Under the pieces are notes generated by a model. It searched no databases. It saw only the letters and a list, made by a program, of their open reading frames with translations, and was not told the DNA's origin. From Mucilaginibacter sp. (lineage in GTDB: Bacteria; Bacteroidota; Bacteroidia; Sphingobacteriales; Sphingobacteriaceae), in NCBI GenBank assembly GCA_030445275.1, contig JAUCSE010000006.1, positions 30,872 to 94,871 on the forward strand: 64,000 nt of DNA, given 5' to 3'. Shown piece by piece: positions 36,470-45,179 of the stretch. How positions within the stretch are numbered: the stretch's first letter is position 1; every line of letters begins with the position of its first letter. Both the position numbers and the translations under genes were made by a program.

Positions 36470-36841
36470 TCAGATACGGAAACAGGATAAAAAGCTGTAC
36501 CGATGATTTCCGGGGCTGATGAGCAATATGACAGCGGCCATTTCTGCAAAGGCAGCTAAACATAAACCAGTGGCAGGAAATAAACTTTGTAATTGAAAAG
36601 AAGGACGTGGAGTTACCGGAAGACGAAAGCCGAATTTCTTGCTTCGGGCTTCTTCTGCGGTATTCTCATAGCATTCAAAATGATCTTCTTTCTTCTTGAT
36701 CAGCCGCTGCAGCAATCTGGTTTTAACAGGATTTTTATCTTTTACTTGATACCCTATCAGCTGATAAACCAGGTATGGCCGGATCAGGAGCATAAGCATC
36801 CCTATACTGAGAACCGTGATATTTACCGTTTTTCTGCTCAT
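36470..36841 (-). CDS. Small two-helix membrane protein, uncharacterised
   Basis: The 123-residue ORF has a hydrophobic segment near the N-terminus (about 8-30, ITVLSIGMLMLLIRPYLVYQ), a basic middle (RLLQRLIKKKEDHFECYENT) and a second hydrophobic stretch at about 90-110. The charged, Lys-rich middle and the helix at the start suggest a real inner-membrane protein rather than a chance frame. No family assigned. It stands alone, about 100 bp from the deacetylase gene on the same strand. Confidence 0.55.
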   Translation of the reverse strand: MSRKTVNITVLSIGMLMLLIRPYLVYQLIGYQVKDKNPVKTRLLQRLIKKKEDHFECYENTAEEARSKKFGFRLPVTPRPSFQLQSLFPATGLCLAAFAEMAAVILLISPGNHRYSFLSCFRI

Positions 36842-36939
36842 TTAAATGGGTGTCAGTAAAGAAAGTTACAATATTAAGGTATGTTGCTGGAAAAACAAAG
36901 ATCTGTTATATAACAGGCGGCTTTTACTGCGGCCAATAT

Positions 36940-36985
36940 AAAACCATAATTAATTATAAAAAAATTAGTTATGGTTTTGTTTTTT
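36940..36985 (+). terminator. Rho-independent-like hairpin with T-tract
   Basis: Arms 36940-36955 (AAAACCATAATTAATT) and 36963-36978 pair at 15 of 16 positions and are followed by GTTTTTT. Orientation fits plus-strand termination, yet no plus-strand gene lies just upstream, so the element may be a relic or serve an unannotated RNA. The rest of 36842-37060 shows no gene. Confidence 0.5.
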
Positions 36986-37064
36986 ATAGCAGCCATGCGC
37001 GTTAGAGCATTGATTTGTATTAAGAAGAAAAAAATCGAAATTAGTAGTCAATTGATTAAGGGTA

Positions 37065-37096
37065 AATGCCGTCTCATTAAAAGATGAGACGGCATT
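37065..37096 (-). terminator. Terminator hairpin of the pckG remnant
   Basis: A perfect 13-bp stem (37065-37077 with 37084-37096, arm AATGCCGTCTCAT) with a 6-nt loop lies 22 bp past the minus-strand stop of the truncated PEP carboxykinase gene. It is probably the original terminator of that gene. Confidence 0.65.
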
Positions 37097-37118
37097 CATA
37101 GTTTAGTAAATTTTGGCA

Positions 37119-37628
37119 TCAGGCTATTTCAGGCTGCAATCCCCAATGTTCCGGGGATCTCCAAAGAGATGAAAGCAGCAGTTCTCTCATATAGATAAAT
37201 TCTTTGGGAAGTTTATCATATATACTCGCGAACAATTCTTCATGCCTGGATATTTCGGCTTTCCAGGCCTCCCTATCTATTTCCATGATATTTTGAAATT
37301 GCTGTTTATTAAAGTCCGATCCTGTCCAGTCCAAATCCTTATACTTAGGCATCCAGCAGATTGGACTTTCAATGGCGCTTGATTGCCCGTTAGCCCGCTC
37401 CACAATCCATTTTAGCACGCGCATATTATCCTTAAATCCAGGCCATTGAAAGTTTCCGTCTTTATCTTTCCGGAACCATTTAACGCCAAAAATACGGGGA
37501 GCATTGGGCATCCCCCTGCCAAACTGTAGCCAATGGTTAAAATAGTCTGCCATATGGTATCCGCAAAAGGTGAGCATGGCAAACGGGTCCCGCCGCACCA
37601 TACCCTGTTTGCCAAAGGCCGCGGTTTT
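37119..37628 (-). pseudogene. pckG: 5'-truncated GTP-dependent phosphoenolpyruvate carboxykinase
   Basis: Only the C-terminal about 170 residues of a protein normally about 600 long remain. The segment [18 protein letters not shown], then [33 protein letters not shown] and [14 protein letters not shown] are hallmarks of the C-terminal domain of GTP-type PEPCK. The enzyme normally makes PEP from oxaloacetate, but this fragment lacks the N-terminal substrate-binding half and the P-loop/kinase motifs and cannot be active. At the 5' side similarity stops at about 37628, about 15 bp from an IS3-family transposase tail on the other strand. The reading frame itself is undamaged, so the break may be recent. 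Confidence 0.85.
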
Positions 37629-37642
37629 TAGCTGATGAATGA

Positions 37643-37777
37643 ATGGAAGATTTCAATTATAATAGGCCGCATGAAGCATTTGGAGGCATAACGCCTGACT
37701 TGTACAAGCGACTAAGCCGTGGAGATATTGAAAACTGTGACGAGTTTCCAACATCATCACAGTTACAACAACAATAA
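37643..37777 (+). pseudogene. IS3-family transposase (orfB-like) C-terminal remnant
   Basis: A 44-codon segment reads [20 protein letters not shown], then YKRLSRGD and a Gln-rich end. The NYNRPHEAxGxxTP pattern is the well-known C-terminus of the DDE integrase domain of IS3-type transposases. Just upstream the bases suggest a small deletion in an original ...MNEWMEDFN. The rest of the element is gone. It adjoins the broken end of pckG on the opposite strand, so insertion and deletion of this element probably removed the 5' part of pckG. Confidence 0.7.
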
Positions 37778-37902
37778 TTATATTTTTGAATTAATAAGTC
37801 TATAAAATACCAGCCCGAACTAAGGGAGGGTTATATATATTATGGAACTATTGCCGCTTAATATTTTAGCGATCTATTGCAAAGTAGCGTTAAATAATTC
37901 CT

Positions 37903-37910
37903 TACATTTG
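37903..37910 (+). promoter_or_regulatory. TAnnTTTG -7 element before the sigma-factor gene
   Basis: TACATTTG matches the Bacteroidota -7 consensus and lies 16 bp before the ATG at 37926. Since it falls inside the longer open frame that starts at 37842, it supports 37926 as the real start. An upstream TTG is at 23 bp instead of the usual about 19-21. Confidence 0.45.
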
Positions 37911-37925
37911 ATAGATAAACCAATT

Positions 37926-38507
37926 ATGTCCGCTGAACGGGTACTTATTGACCACGAACTGGTTTCTCTTTTAAGAGAGGGTAATCAAGAAGCATTTGCT
38001 AAAATTTACCAAAGCTATTGGATGGTTATGTATATGCATGCATTAAAAATGCTCAAAAGTGAAGATGATGCAAGAGATGTAGTGCAGGAAATATTTACCT
38101 CTTTATGGCTGAAAGGCCAATCCATCGATCCGGATGTTAATTTAGCCGGATATCTTTTCGTTTCCACAAAAAATAAGGTTTTTGACCTGATAACCCACAA
38201 ACGTGTCCGTTTGGATTATTTAGCATCCTTAGCCTCTTTTGCAGACGCGCATAGTAACCAGACATTAGCACGCATTGAAGAAAAAGAGCTGCTACAGGCC
38301 CTCCAGTATGAAATTGAGCGATTACCTGCAAAAATGAAGCAGATTTTTGAAATGCGAATTAATGAGCACTTAACTTATATAGAAATTGCCGATAAACTGA
38401 ATATATCTGACAAAACTGTTAAAAAACAAATTAGCAATGCCATCGGGATAATCCGCCCTAAACTACAGCACCTTTCAATTGCTATAATATTGTTATCAAA
38501 ATTATAA
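37926..38507 (+). CDS. ECF RNA polymerase sigma factor (FecI-like, Bacteroidota type)
   Basis: The start is taken at 37926 (MSAERVLIDHELVSLLREG), giving 193 residues. Sigma region 2 is seen in AFAKIYQSYWMVMYMHALKM and DARDVVQEIFTSLW; region 4 in LPAKMKQIFEMRINEHLTY with IADKLNISDKTVKKQISNA. It directs transcription of the SusC/D genes that follow when released by the FecR-type anti-sigma factor encoded 70 bp downstream. The order sigma-FecR-SusC(STN)-SusD is the standard cell-surface signalling cassette of this phylum. Confidence 0.93.
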   Translation: MSAERVLIDHELVSLLREGNQEAFAKIYQSYWMVMYMHALKMLKSEDDARDVVQEIFTSLWLKGQSIDPDVNLAGYLFVSTKNKVFDLITHKRVRLDYLASLASFADAHSNQTLARIEEKELLQALQYEIERLPAKMKQIFEMRINEHLTYIEIADKLNISDKTVKKQISNAIGIIRPKLQHLSIAIILLSKL

Positions 38508-38577
38508 TTTTTTTTTTCATTTCGTCTACTACTTCCGGTCCTGGCAGCCGTTATCTTAAGTAACCACTTAATAAACC

Positions 38578-39729
38578 ATGACTAGGGAGCAAGCCCAGGA
38601 TTTACTGAATAAAAATAAACTCGGTCAATGTACAGCGGAAGAGCAAGTGCTTTTAGACCGCTGGTATCTTCGTGAAGCCGCCAAACAAGAAGCTCCAGAC
38701 GGTCCCGAGGATGTGTTAGAAGAAGAGCGATTGATCTGGAACCGGATATTGCAAAAAATTCCTGAGGATAATAATATACGATATTTTAAAAAATGGCATT
38801 CCATCGCTGCAGCAGTAATCCTTATTTGCTTATCAACAGGCACTTATTTTCTATTCAAAAAGCCGGCGACTTGTAATTTGACAGCAAAAAATCAATTACT
38901 TAAAAATGATATAGCTCCGGGATGTAATAAAGCTGTTTTAACGCTTGCAAATGGCACCCAGGTTATGTTAGATGATGTTAAAAATGGAAATATTTCTCAA
39001 AATGCCAACATTAAGGTAAATAAAACAGGCAGCGGCGTTTTAGTTTATCATTTTAACAAAAACATTTCAGGTAAAAATATTGCCGGGCCATCTGAAATAA
39101 ATACCATTACAACTCCGCGTGGCGGCCAGTATCAGATTGAGTTAGAGGATGGAACAAAAGTCTGGTTGAACGCAGCATCCTCTATCAAGTTTCCACAAGT
39201 ATTTACCGATAAAAACCGACAGGTTGAGCTAAGCGGTGAGGCTTATTTTGAGGTGGCAAAGAACAAAACCAAACCATTTATTGTAAAAGCAAACGGAACG
39301 CAGATACAGGTATTTGGTACACATTTTAATGTAAATGCCTATACGGATAATTCTAGCATAGCTACCACACTGTTAGAGGGCTCTGTTAGTATGACTTATG
39401 CAGGCACCAAAGTAATGCTTAAACCAGGACAGCAGGGAGTAACCAGTATAACCGGTTTGCCAATTAAAACCGATTTTGTAGACACCGAAGAAGTTATGGC
39501 CTGGAAAAATGGCCTTTTTATATTTCATGATCAAAGTATTGCCAACATAATGAAACAGGTTAGCCGGTGGTATGATGTTGATATTGAATATCAAGATGGT
39601 ACACAAAATAAAGAGTTTGGAGGCACTATATCCAAATACAAGAATATAACCGAATTGCTAAATAATTTGCAACTTACTCAAACCATCCATTATAAGCTTG
39701 AAGGAAGGAGGGTGATTATTATGAAGTAG
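38578..39729 (+). CDS. FecR-family anti-sigma factor
   Basis: This 383-residue protein spans the inner membrane. A cytoplasmic N-terminus (1-78, with the conserved CTAEEQVLLDRWYL segment) contacts the sigma factor. One membrane helix (about 79-98, AAAVILICLSTGTYFLF) follows. The periplasmic FecR domain (about 178-275; TTPRGGQYQIELEDGTKVWL, ELSGEAYFEVAKN, VFGTHFNVNAY) and a DUF4974 domain (about 305-383) receive the signal from the STN domain of the SusC protein encoded next. It holds the sigma factor inactive until ligand transport begins. Confidence 0.94.
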   Translation: MTREQAQDLLNKNKLGQCTAEEQVLLDRWYLREAAKQEAPDGPEDVLEEERLIWNRILQKIPEDNNIRYFKKWHSIAAAVILICLSTGTYFLFKKPATCNLTAKNQLLKNDIAPGCNKAVLTLANGTQVMLDDVKNGNISQNANIKVNKTGSGVLVYHFNKNISGKNIAGPSEINTITTPRGGQYQIELEDGTKVWLNAASSIKFPQVFTDKNRQVELSGEAYFEVAKNKTKPFIVKANGTQIQVFGTHFNVNAYTDNSSIATTLLEGSVSMTYAGTKVMLKPGQQGVTSITGLPIKTDFVDTEEVMAWKNGLFIFHDQSIANIMKQVSRWYDVDIEYQDGTQNKEFGGTISKYKNITELLNNLQLTQTIHYKLEGRRVIIMK

Positions 39730-39889
39730 CTTTATTTTCCCTACTAATATTACCTTAATCATCGGGAAACATTTGTTTCGTTCCCGGTATTAATCTTGTA
39801 ATAACCAGAGGTGTTCGTACCACCCCCGGTATTATGTATCAGGTAAACAAATAATCGTATTCAGTAACCAATTATTTACCCTCATTCAA

Positions 39890-42800
39890 ATGTATAAAAT
39901 TTTAATTGCAATCAAATGCAGGAGGTTTTCCTGTGTCCAATCCAAGCTTTTTCTTATTATGAGGTTGTCAGCCTTTTTACTTCTCGTTTCTATACTACAG
40001 GTTAGGGCGGCCTCCACTGAGGCACAAACGATTAGCCTAAATAAACGTAATGCCTCATTAACTTCCATTTTAAAAGAAATCCAAAAGCAAAGCGGCTTTA
40101 ATATCATTTACGATGCGCAAATGATCAAAAAGGCTGTGCCGGTAAATGTGCAGCTTAGAAATGCAAGTTTGATTAATGCCTTAGAGCAGTGCTTTCAGGG
40201 GCAACCATTCACCTATGTAGTCAATAATTATACTATTATAATTACGCCCCAAAAACAGGAAGAAAAACCTGTGCCGGCTATTATCATTAAGGGTATAGTT
40301 AAAGATTCAAAAGGTCAACCTCTCCCTGGTGTTAGTGTTAAACTTAAAGGAACCGCAATTGGCACACAAACCAATACAGATGGTAGCTATACAATTACGG
40401 CAAATAATAGTAATGACGTATTAGCCTTTAGTTTTATTGGTTTTTTAACCCAGGAGGTAACCATAGGTAATAAAACCAGAATAGATATTGTTTTAACTGA
40501 TCAGGATGCAAAACTTTCTGAAGTTGTGGTTGTGGGTTATGGCACCCAGAAAAAAGCAAATCTTACGGGTGCAGTATCAACCGTTAGTTCTGCCCAATTA
40601 GAGAACCGGCCTGTTACGGGTGTTACCAACGCCCTGGCCGGTACTGTTCCGGGTCTTACTATTATATCCAATAACGGCCAACCGGGTAAGGATGCAGGTA
40701 ATATTAGCTTAAGAGGCCAATCGTTGAATGCCACTAACGCGTTAGTGGTTATTGACGGTGTTATCTCCACAAGCAATGAGCTCAACAACATCAATCCGAA
40801 TGATATTGACAATGTTTCCGTTTTAAAAGATGCCGCATCCGCGTCAATTTATGGAAACCGGGCCTCGGGCGGGGTTATTGTAATTACAACCAAAAAAGGA
40901 AAAAAGGGAACTGCGGTAATTACCTATAATAATTCTTTTGGTAAAAACACAGCCGTGGCCCTGCCCGATTATCTTCCATCATGGCAGGCCGCTACGATGT
41001 ATGATCAGGCGCTGGTAAATGAAGGCGGTACTGCTCTTTATACCGATGCTCAAATACAAAAGTTTAAGGATGGCTCAGATCCGTTTAACTATCCAAATAC
41101 CGATTGGTTGAAACTATTTTATACCGGCAATGGCTTTCAACAAAACCATTATGTAGGTGTTAGCGGCGGCAGCGACAAAACAACCTATGCGCTTTCGGCG
41201 GGCTATTTTGATCAAAATGGTATTACACCGAAGACCAATACCAAAAAATATACCGCACGCTTAAATTTAAATACCCAGCTAAAAGATAATTTATCTGCTT
41301 TTGGCTATTTTTCTTATGACTATCAGCCCGTAAATGAGCCTCAGAACTCACGTGGAAACTCTCCGGATTTTAGCCAGGTGATATTTCAGTTCAACAGGAT
41401 ATCACCTATTATCCCGGCCTATTATGCGAATGGTCAGTACGGAAGTATATCGGACGGAAGCCCTTTGGCATGGATTAATTCCCCATCATTCAATCAACAA
41501 AATTATTATAATTTTCAGGGAAGCGTTGGGCTCGACTGGGAAATCATAAAAGGGCTCCACTTTAAACCATCGTTAAACTATAAGTTTAACACCAATCAAA
41601 ATACTAACTTTACCTCATCAATTCAGTATTATAACGCTCAGGGAGGCACTAATGGAACGGCAAACCTTGCCAGTTCACTCCAGGAGTATGGCAGCTTTAC
41701 CTATGTTTCGCCACAGGCGTTATTAGAATATGGAACTAAAATAGGTAATCACAATATTAAAGTTCTGGCCGGCGCCTCGCAGGAGTATAGCAAGAATTAT
41801 TATTTGAAGGGCTATAGGGAAGGTTTTGTAAACAGTAGTTTAAGTGACCTGGATGCAGCCCCGCCGGCAAATCAATCAACAGGAAGTAATACCCATGACG
41901 TAGCCCTGCGATCAGTTTTTGGCAGGGTTAATTATGATTATAAAGGAAAATACCTGATAGAAGGCGACATGAGATATGACGGCTCATCGCGCTTTGCACC
42001 GGATAATAGGTGGGGCGTTTTTCCGGGCGCGTCTGTAGGCTGGAGGGTCTCTGAAGAGGACTTTTTTAGCAGTTTGAAATCTACAGTATCTAACTTGAAA
42101 TTACGTGCAAGCTGGGGTAAATTAGGCAACCAGGATCTGGTAAATAGTAATAATCCGGACGCTTCGTATTATCCGGCCGTTGCAACAGTGGGCTCCGGGC
42201 AAAATTATCCTTTTGGAGGTACTGTTATTGGCGGCCTTGCTCCAATTAATGGGGTTGAGCCTGCCATTGTATGGGAAAAATCAACACAAACTGATATTGG
42301 TTTAGATGCTGATTTTTTAAACGTATTTAGTCTTACTGTTGATTATTTTAATAAAAAAACGAGTGATGCTTTATATCAGGTAACACTACCGGCAACTTAC
42401 GGATTGAACGCACCCTATGTAAACGCTTCAACTTCTCAAAACACCGGCTGGGAGTTTGCTTTAACTTATCATGACAGGGCAGGGAGTTTTAGCTGGAACG
42501 TTACCGGAAACGCTGCCTTAATAAAAAATAAGGTGTTAAAGTTAGGGACCACGAATGCATCTCAAATAAATCCGCCAAACTATCCAAATGGTATTATAAA
42601 TGAAGTTGGGCAACCCCTGGGCTCTTTTTACGGCTATGTAGCCGAAGGCCTGTTTCAGAACCAGGCGCAGGTTAACGCGCATGCAAGCCAGGCCGGCTTA
42701 GGTACAAATATAGGCCCCGGCGATATTATGTATAAAGATCTCAATGGTGATGGCAAAATAGATGCGAACGACAGGACTGTATTGGGTTCAAACTTCCCTA

Positions 42801-43282
42801 AAGTTACCTACGGTCTAAATTTAAACCTGAACTGGAAAGAATTCGATTTTACCGCGTTTTTCCAGGGAGCTGCGGGGGTTAAAAACTATATTCAATTGGT
42901 TCAGTTGGGGCAAAACGGAATCGCGACAGGCAAACCAACCAGCGCTATGTTAGACAGCTGGACGCCAAGTAATCCAAACGCCACCTTTCCACGACTCTGG
43001 ATAACTTATGGTCAAAACGACCCTTCATCCACCGTTTCATCATTCTGGGTTAGAAATGCAGATTACCTGCGTTTAAAAAATGTACAATTGGGTTATACGC
43101 TGCCTGTAGACTGGGCGAAAAAAATAGGTGTTAAAAAACTCCGGGTATATTATAGCGGACAAAATTTATTAACCTTTACCAGCTTTTACAAATGGGTTGA
43201 TCCGGAAATCTCAGCCGGCCAAAACGGAGGCGGTTATCCTCAGTTAAAAATTAATTCCTTCGGCTTGAATGTGACTTTGTAA
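39890..43282 (+). CDS. SusC-family TonB-linked transporter with STN signalling domain
   Basis: The 1130-residue protein has a signal peptide (about 1-40; the Arg-containing leader IMRLSAFLLLVSILQV is typical), an STN domain (about 48-115; LTSILKEIQKQSGFNIIYD), a CarboxypepD-like domain (about 135-215), a plug (about 220-330; VVVGYGTQKKANLTGAVS, SASIYGNRASGGVIVITTKKG region) and a barrel ending SFGLNVTL. The STN domain touches the periplasmic part of FecR, so import is linked to gene induction. It follows fecR by 160 bp and precedes its SusD partner by 20 bp. Confidence 0.95.
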   Translation: MYKILIAIKCRRFSCVQSKLFLIMRLSAFLLLVSILQVRAASTEAQTISLNKRNASLTSILKEIQKQSGFNIIYDAQMIKKAVPVNVQLRNASLINALEQCFQGQPFTYVVNNYTIIITPQKQEEKPVPAIIIKGIVKDSKGQPLPGVSVKLKGTAIGTQTNTDGSYTITANNSNDVLAFSFIGFLTQEVTIGNKTRIDIVLTDQDAKLSEVVVVGYGTQKKANLTGAVSTVSSAQLENRPVTGVTNALAGTVPGLTIISNNGQPGKDAGNISLRGQSLNATNALVVIDGVISTSNELNNINPNDIDNVSVLKDAASASIYGNRASGGVIVITTKKGKKGTAVITYNNSFGKNTAVALPDYLPSWQAATMYDQALVNEGGTALYTDAQIQKFKDGSDPFNYPNTDWLKLFYTGNGFQQNHYVGVSGGSDKTTYALSAGYFDQNGITPKTNTKKYTARLNLNTQLKDNLSAFGYFSYDYQPVNEPQNSRGNSPDFSQVIFQFNRISPIIPAYYANGQYGSISDGSPLAWINSPSFNQQNYYNFQGSVGLDWEIIKGLHFKPSLNYKFNTNQNTNFTSSIQYYNAQGGTNGTANLASSLQEYGSFTYVSPQALLEYGTKIGNHNIKVLAGASQEYSKNYYLKGYREGFVNSSLSDLDAAPPANQSTGSNTHDVALRSVFGRVNYDYKGKYLIEGDMRYDGSSRFAPDNRWGVFPGASVGWRVSEEDFFSSLKSTVSNLKLRASWGKLGNQDLVNSNNPDASYYPAVATVGSGQNYPFGGTVIGGLAPINGVEPAIVWEKSTQTDIGLDADFLNVFSLTVDYFNKKTSDALYQVTLPATYGLNAPYVNASTSQNTGWEFALTYHDRAGSFSWNVTGNAALIKNKVLKLGTTNASQINPPNYPNGIINEVGQPLGSFYGYVAEGLFQNQAQVNAHASQAGLGTNIGPGDIMYKDLNGDGKIDANDRTVLGSNFPKVTYGLNLNLNWKEFDFTAFFQGAAGVKNYIQLVQLGQNGIATGKPTSAMLDSWTPSNPNATFPRLWITYGQNDPSSTVSSFWVRNADYLRLKNVQLGYTLPVDWAKKIGVKKLRVYYSGQNLLTFTSFYKWVDPEISAGQNGGGYPQLKINSFGLNVTL

Positions 43283-43302
43283 AAATTCAAAAAATTAAGA
43301 TC

Positions 43303-44919
43303 ATGAAAAATAAATTTATATTAAATATACTGGCTATATCATTGCTTTTTTCGGCCTGTAAAAAAGATTTTTTGAACAGGAACCCGCAGGATGCATATAC
43401 TAATAACAGCTTATGGACCTCGGCAAGTGATGCTAATACCGCGCTCGTGGGAGTTTATAATGGCTGGACGAGTGTTGACTTTATGATTAAAGTTGATTGC
43501 GTAGCAGATAATGGCTATAGCCAATGGCCATGGGAAGGTTTCCAGGTATACGGAAATGGTTCCGTTACTCCTTCACTTGTTGGTGGCCCGGGCTACCCTT
43601 CAACCAATGCTTACAAAGCATACAGCTATACAACCATAACCCGTTGTAATTTCTTTTTGGCCAACATTGATAAAACGCCTATGGATGCAAAACAAAAAGC
43701 CAATATGGTGGCCCAGGTCAGATTTTTACGTGCTTATGAATATTTTTTAATGAGTCAGCTTTATGGCGATGTGCCATTGGTTACGACATTGCTTTCTGGG
43801 GATGAGTCTTTGGCCTCTGTCAGAGCGCCTAGGGCCGATGTGGTTAAATTTATCCTCAGTGAACTGGCAGCAGCAGTTCCTGATTTATCAGTAACTAATA
43901 ACTCGGGCGATGGCCATGTTACCCAGGGCGCAGCTTTAGCTTTAAAGGCACGGCTTGAACTTTATACCGGTGATTATGCCAATTGTATTACCGATTGCCA
44001 GGCCGTAATAAAAATGGGCTATATTTTATACCCAAGCTTTACTGATCTTTTTAGAATGAAAGCTCAAAATAACAATTCTGAGATTATTCTGTCAGCGCAA
44101 TATGTACAATCAACCTATTCCAATAACACGCCAGGTCAATTATCCACCAACTCTTCGGGGGGGTACGCGGCTCTCGTTCCCTTACAAAACCTGGTAGACG
44201 CTTATGAGATGAATAATGGCAAACCGATCACCGATCCGGCGTCAGGCTACGACCCGGTGAACCCCTATGCAAATCGCGACCCGCGCCTGGCAGCTACTGT
44301 TATATATCCGGGGCAGCAATTTACGCAGCCAAATGGTACGCTTACTTATTACAATCCTTTTGATTCTCAGGGATCTGATTATTATGCAAGCCGTAATAAT
44401 AGTTCGCCGGGAGCCTACCTGGTAAAAAAATACACACCAAATCTAAGCGATTTTAGTCAGCTATTTAACACCGGATTAAACATGCCGGTTATCCGCTATG
44501 CCGAAGTTTTATTAACCGATGCCGAAGCGAAGATAGAATCGGGTAAAATTGATGGTACCGTGTATGATGATATAGATGCGATACGACTAAGGGCGGGAAT
44601 GCCCCGTACTGATAAAGCCGTATACGGTAGCCAAAGCAGCCTGCGTGCCCTGGTGCGCAACGAACGCCGGGTTGAACTGGCATTTGAAGGCTTGCGTTTT
44701 TTTGACATCCAACGCTGGAAAATTGGCGCGCAGGTGATGCCCGGAACAGTTTACGGGGCTAAATTAGGTACAGTAAACCCCACTACGGGCAAATATACCA
44801 TAACAGGGGCACCATTAAGGCTTGAAACCAGGGTGTTTGCTGATAAAAATTATTTATGGCCAATACCACAAACAGAAATCGACCTTGATAAAAGCTTAAA
44901 GCAAAATCCAGGTTATTAG
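43303..44919 (+). CDS. SusD/RagB-family outer-membrane lipoprotein
   Basis: The 538-residue protein has a lipobox at LLFSAC (Cys18 or 19) then KKDFLNRNPQDAYTNNSLW, a classic SusD opening. TPR helices include VRFLRAYEYFLMSQLYGDVP, and LVRNERRVELAFEGLRFFD is the standard C-terminal signature. The tail YLWPIPQTEIDLDKSLKQNPGY is also typical. It binds ligand for the STN-SusC encoded 20 bp upstream. No hydrolase follows on this strand; the cassette ends at a strong hairpin, after which a convergent xylanase locus begins. Confidence 0.95.
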   Translation: MKNKFILNILAISLLFSACKKDFLNRNPQDAYTNNSLWTSASDANTALVGVYNGWTSVDFMIKVDCVADNGYSQWPWEGFQVYGNGSVTPSLVGGPGYPSTNAYKAYSYTTITRCNFFLANIDKTPMDAKQKANMVAQVRFLRAYEYFLMSQLYGDVPLVTTLLSGDESLASVRAPRADVVKFILSELAAAVPDLSVTNNSGDGHVTQGAALALKARLELYTGDYANCITDCQAVIKMGYILYPSFTDLFRMKAQNNNSEIILSAQYVQSTYSNNTPGQLSTNSSGGYAALVPLQNLVDAYEMNNGKPITDPASGYDPVNPYANRDPRLAATVIYPGQQFTQPNGTLTYYNPFDSQGSDYYASRNNSSPGAYLVKKYTPNLSDFSQLFNTGLNMPVIRYAEVLLTDAEAKIESGKIDGTVYDDIDAIRLRAGMPRTDKAVYGSQSSLRALVRNERRVELAFEGLRFFDIQRWKIGAQVMPGTVYGAKLGTVNPTTGKYTITGAPLRLETRVFADKNYLWPIPQTEIDLDKSLKQNPGY

Positions 44920-44937
44920 TGTTTCAGGTAATTAATT

Positions 44938-44980
44938 TACAGGTTTACAATCCCGAATTTGTCGGGATTGTAAACCTGTA
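44938..44980. terminator. 19-bp perfect hairpin between convergent operons
   Basis: Arms 44938-44956 (TACAGGTTTACAATCCCGA) and 44962-44980 pair perfectly around a 5-nt loop (ATTTG), 19 bp after the SusD stop. It lacks a T-tract but is placed to end transcription from the plus strand and possibly from the minus-strand GH10 operon. Confidence 0.7.
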
Positions 44981-44989
44981 TACTAACTC

Positions 44990-45164
44990 CGCCGTCTGGC
45001 ACTGTTTGCGAATAAAGGTGCCAATCATCATCTATGGTAACCTTTATAAAAACTACGTCTTTGGCTTTACTCAATATTTTTGCACCATTGCTGGATGCAC
45101 GCCAAATGTTATTATTAAGCTTGTAAGACGACCAGGTTTTATACCGATCAGATAGATATAGCAT
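44990..45164 (-). pseudogene. Fragment resembling a DsbD-type N-terminal (DsbC-corrector) domain
   Basis: An open minus-strand frame between the hairpin and the GH10 gene contains SKAKDVVFIKVTIDDDWHLY followed by SQTVPDGG. This matches the 'v.a.iddgWHlYsq..pdGG' pattern of the thioredoxin-associated DsbD/DsbC-corrector domain of Bacteroidota. Only about 50 residues of similarity remain, and the frame runs into the hairpin, so it is a remnant at best. The match is from memory of the pattern and could be coincidental. Confidence 0.35.
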
Positions 45165-45179
45165 AATTTGATGCCCCGG

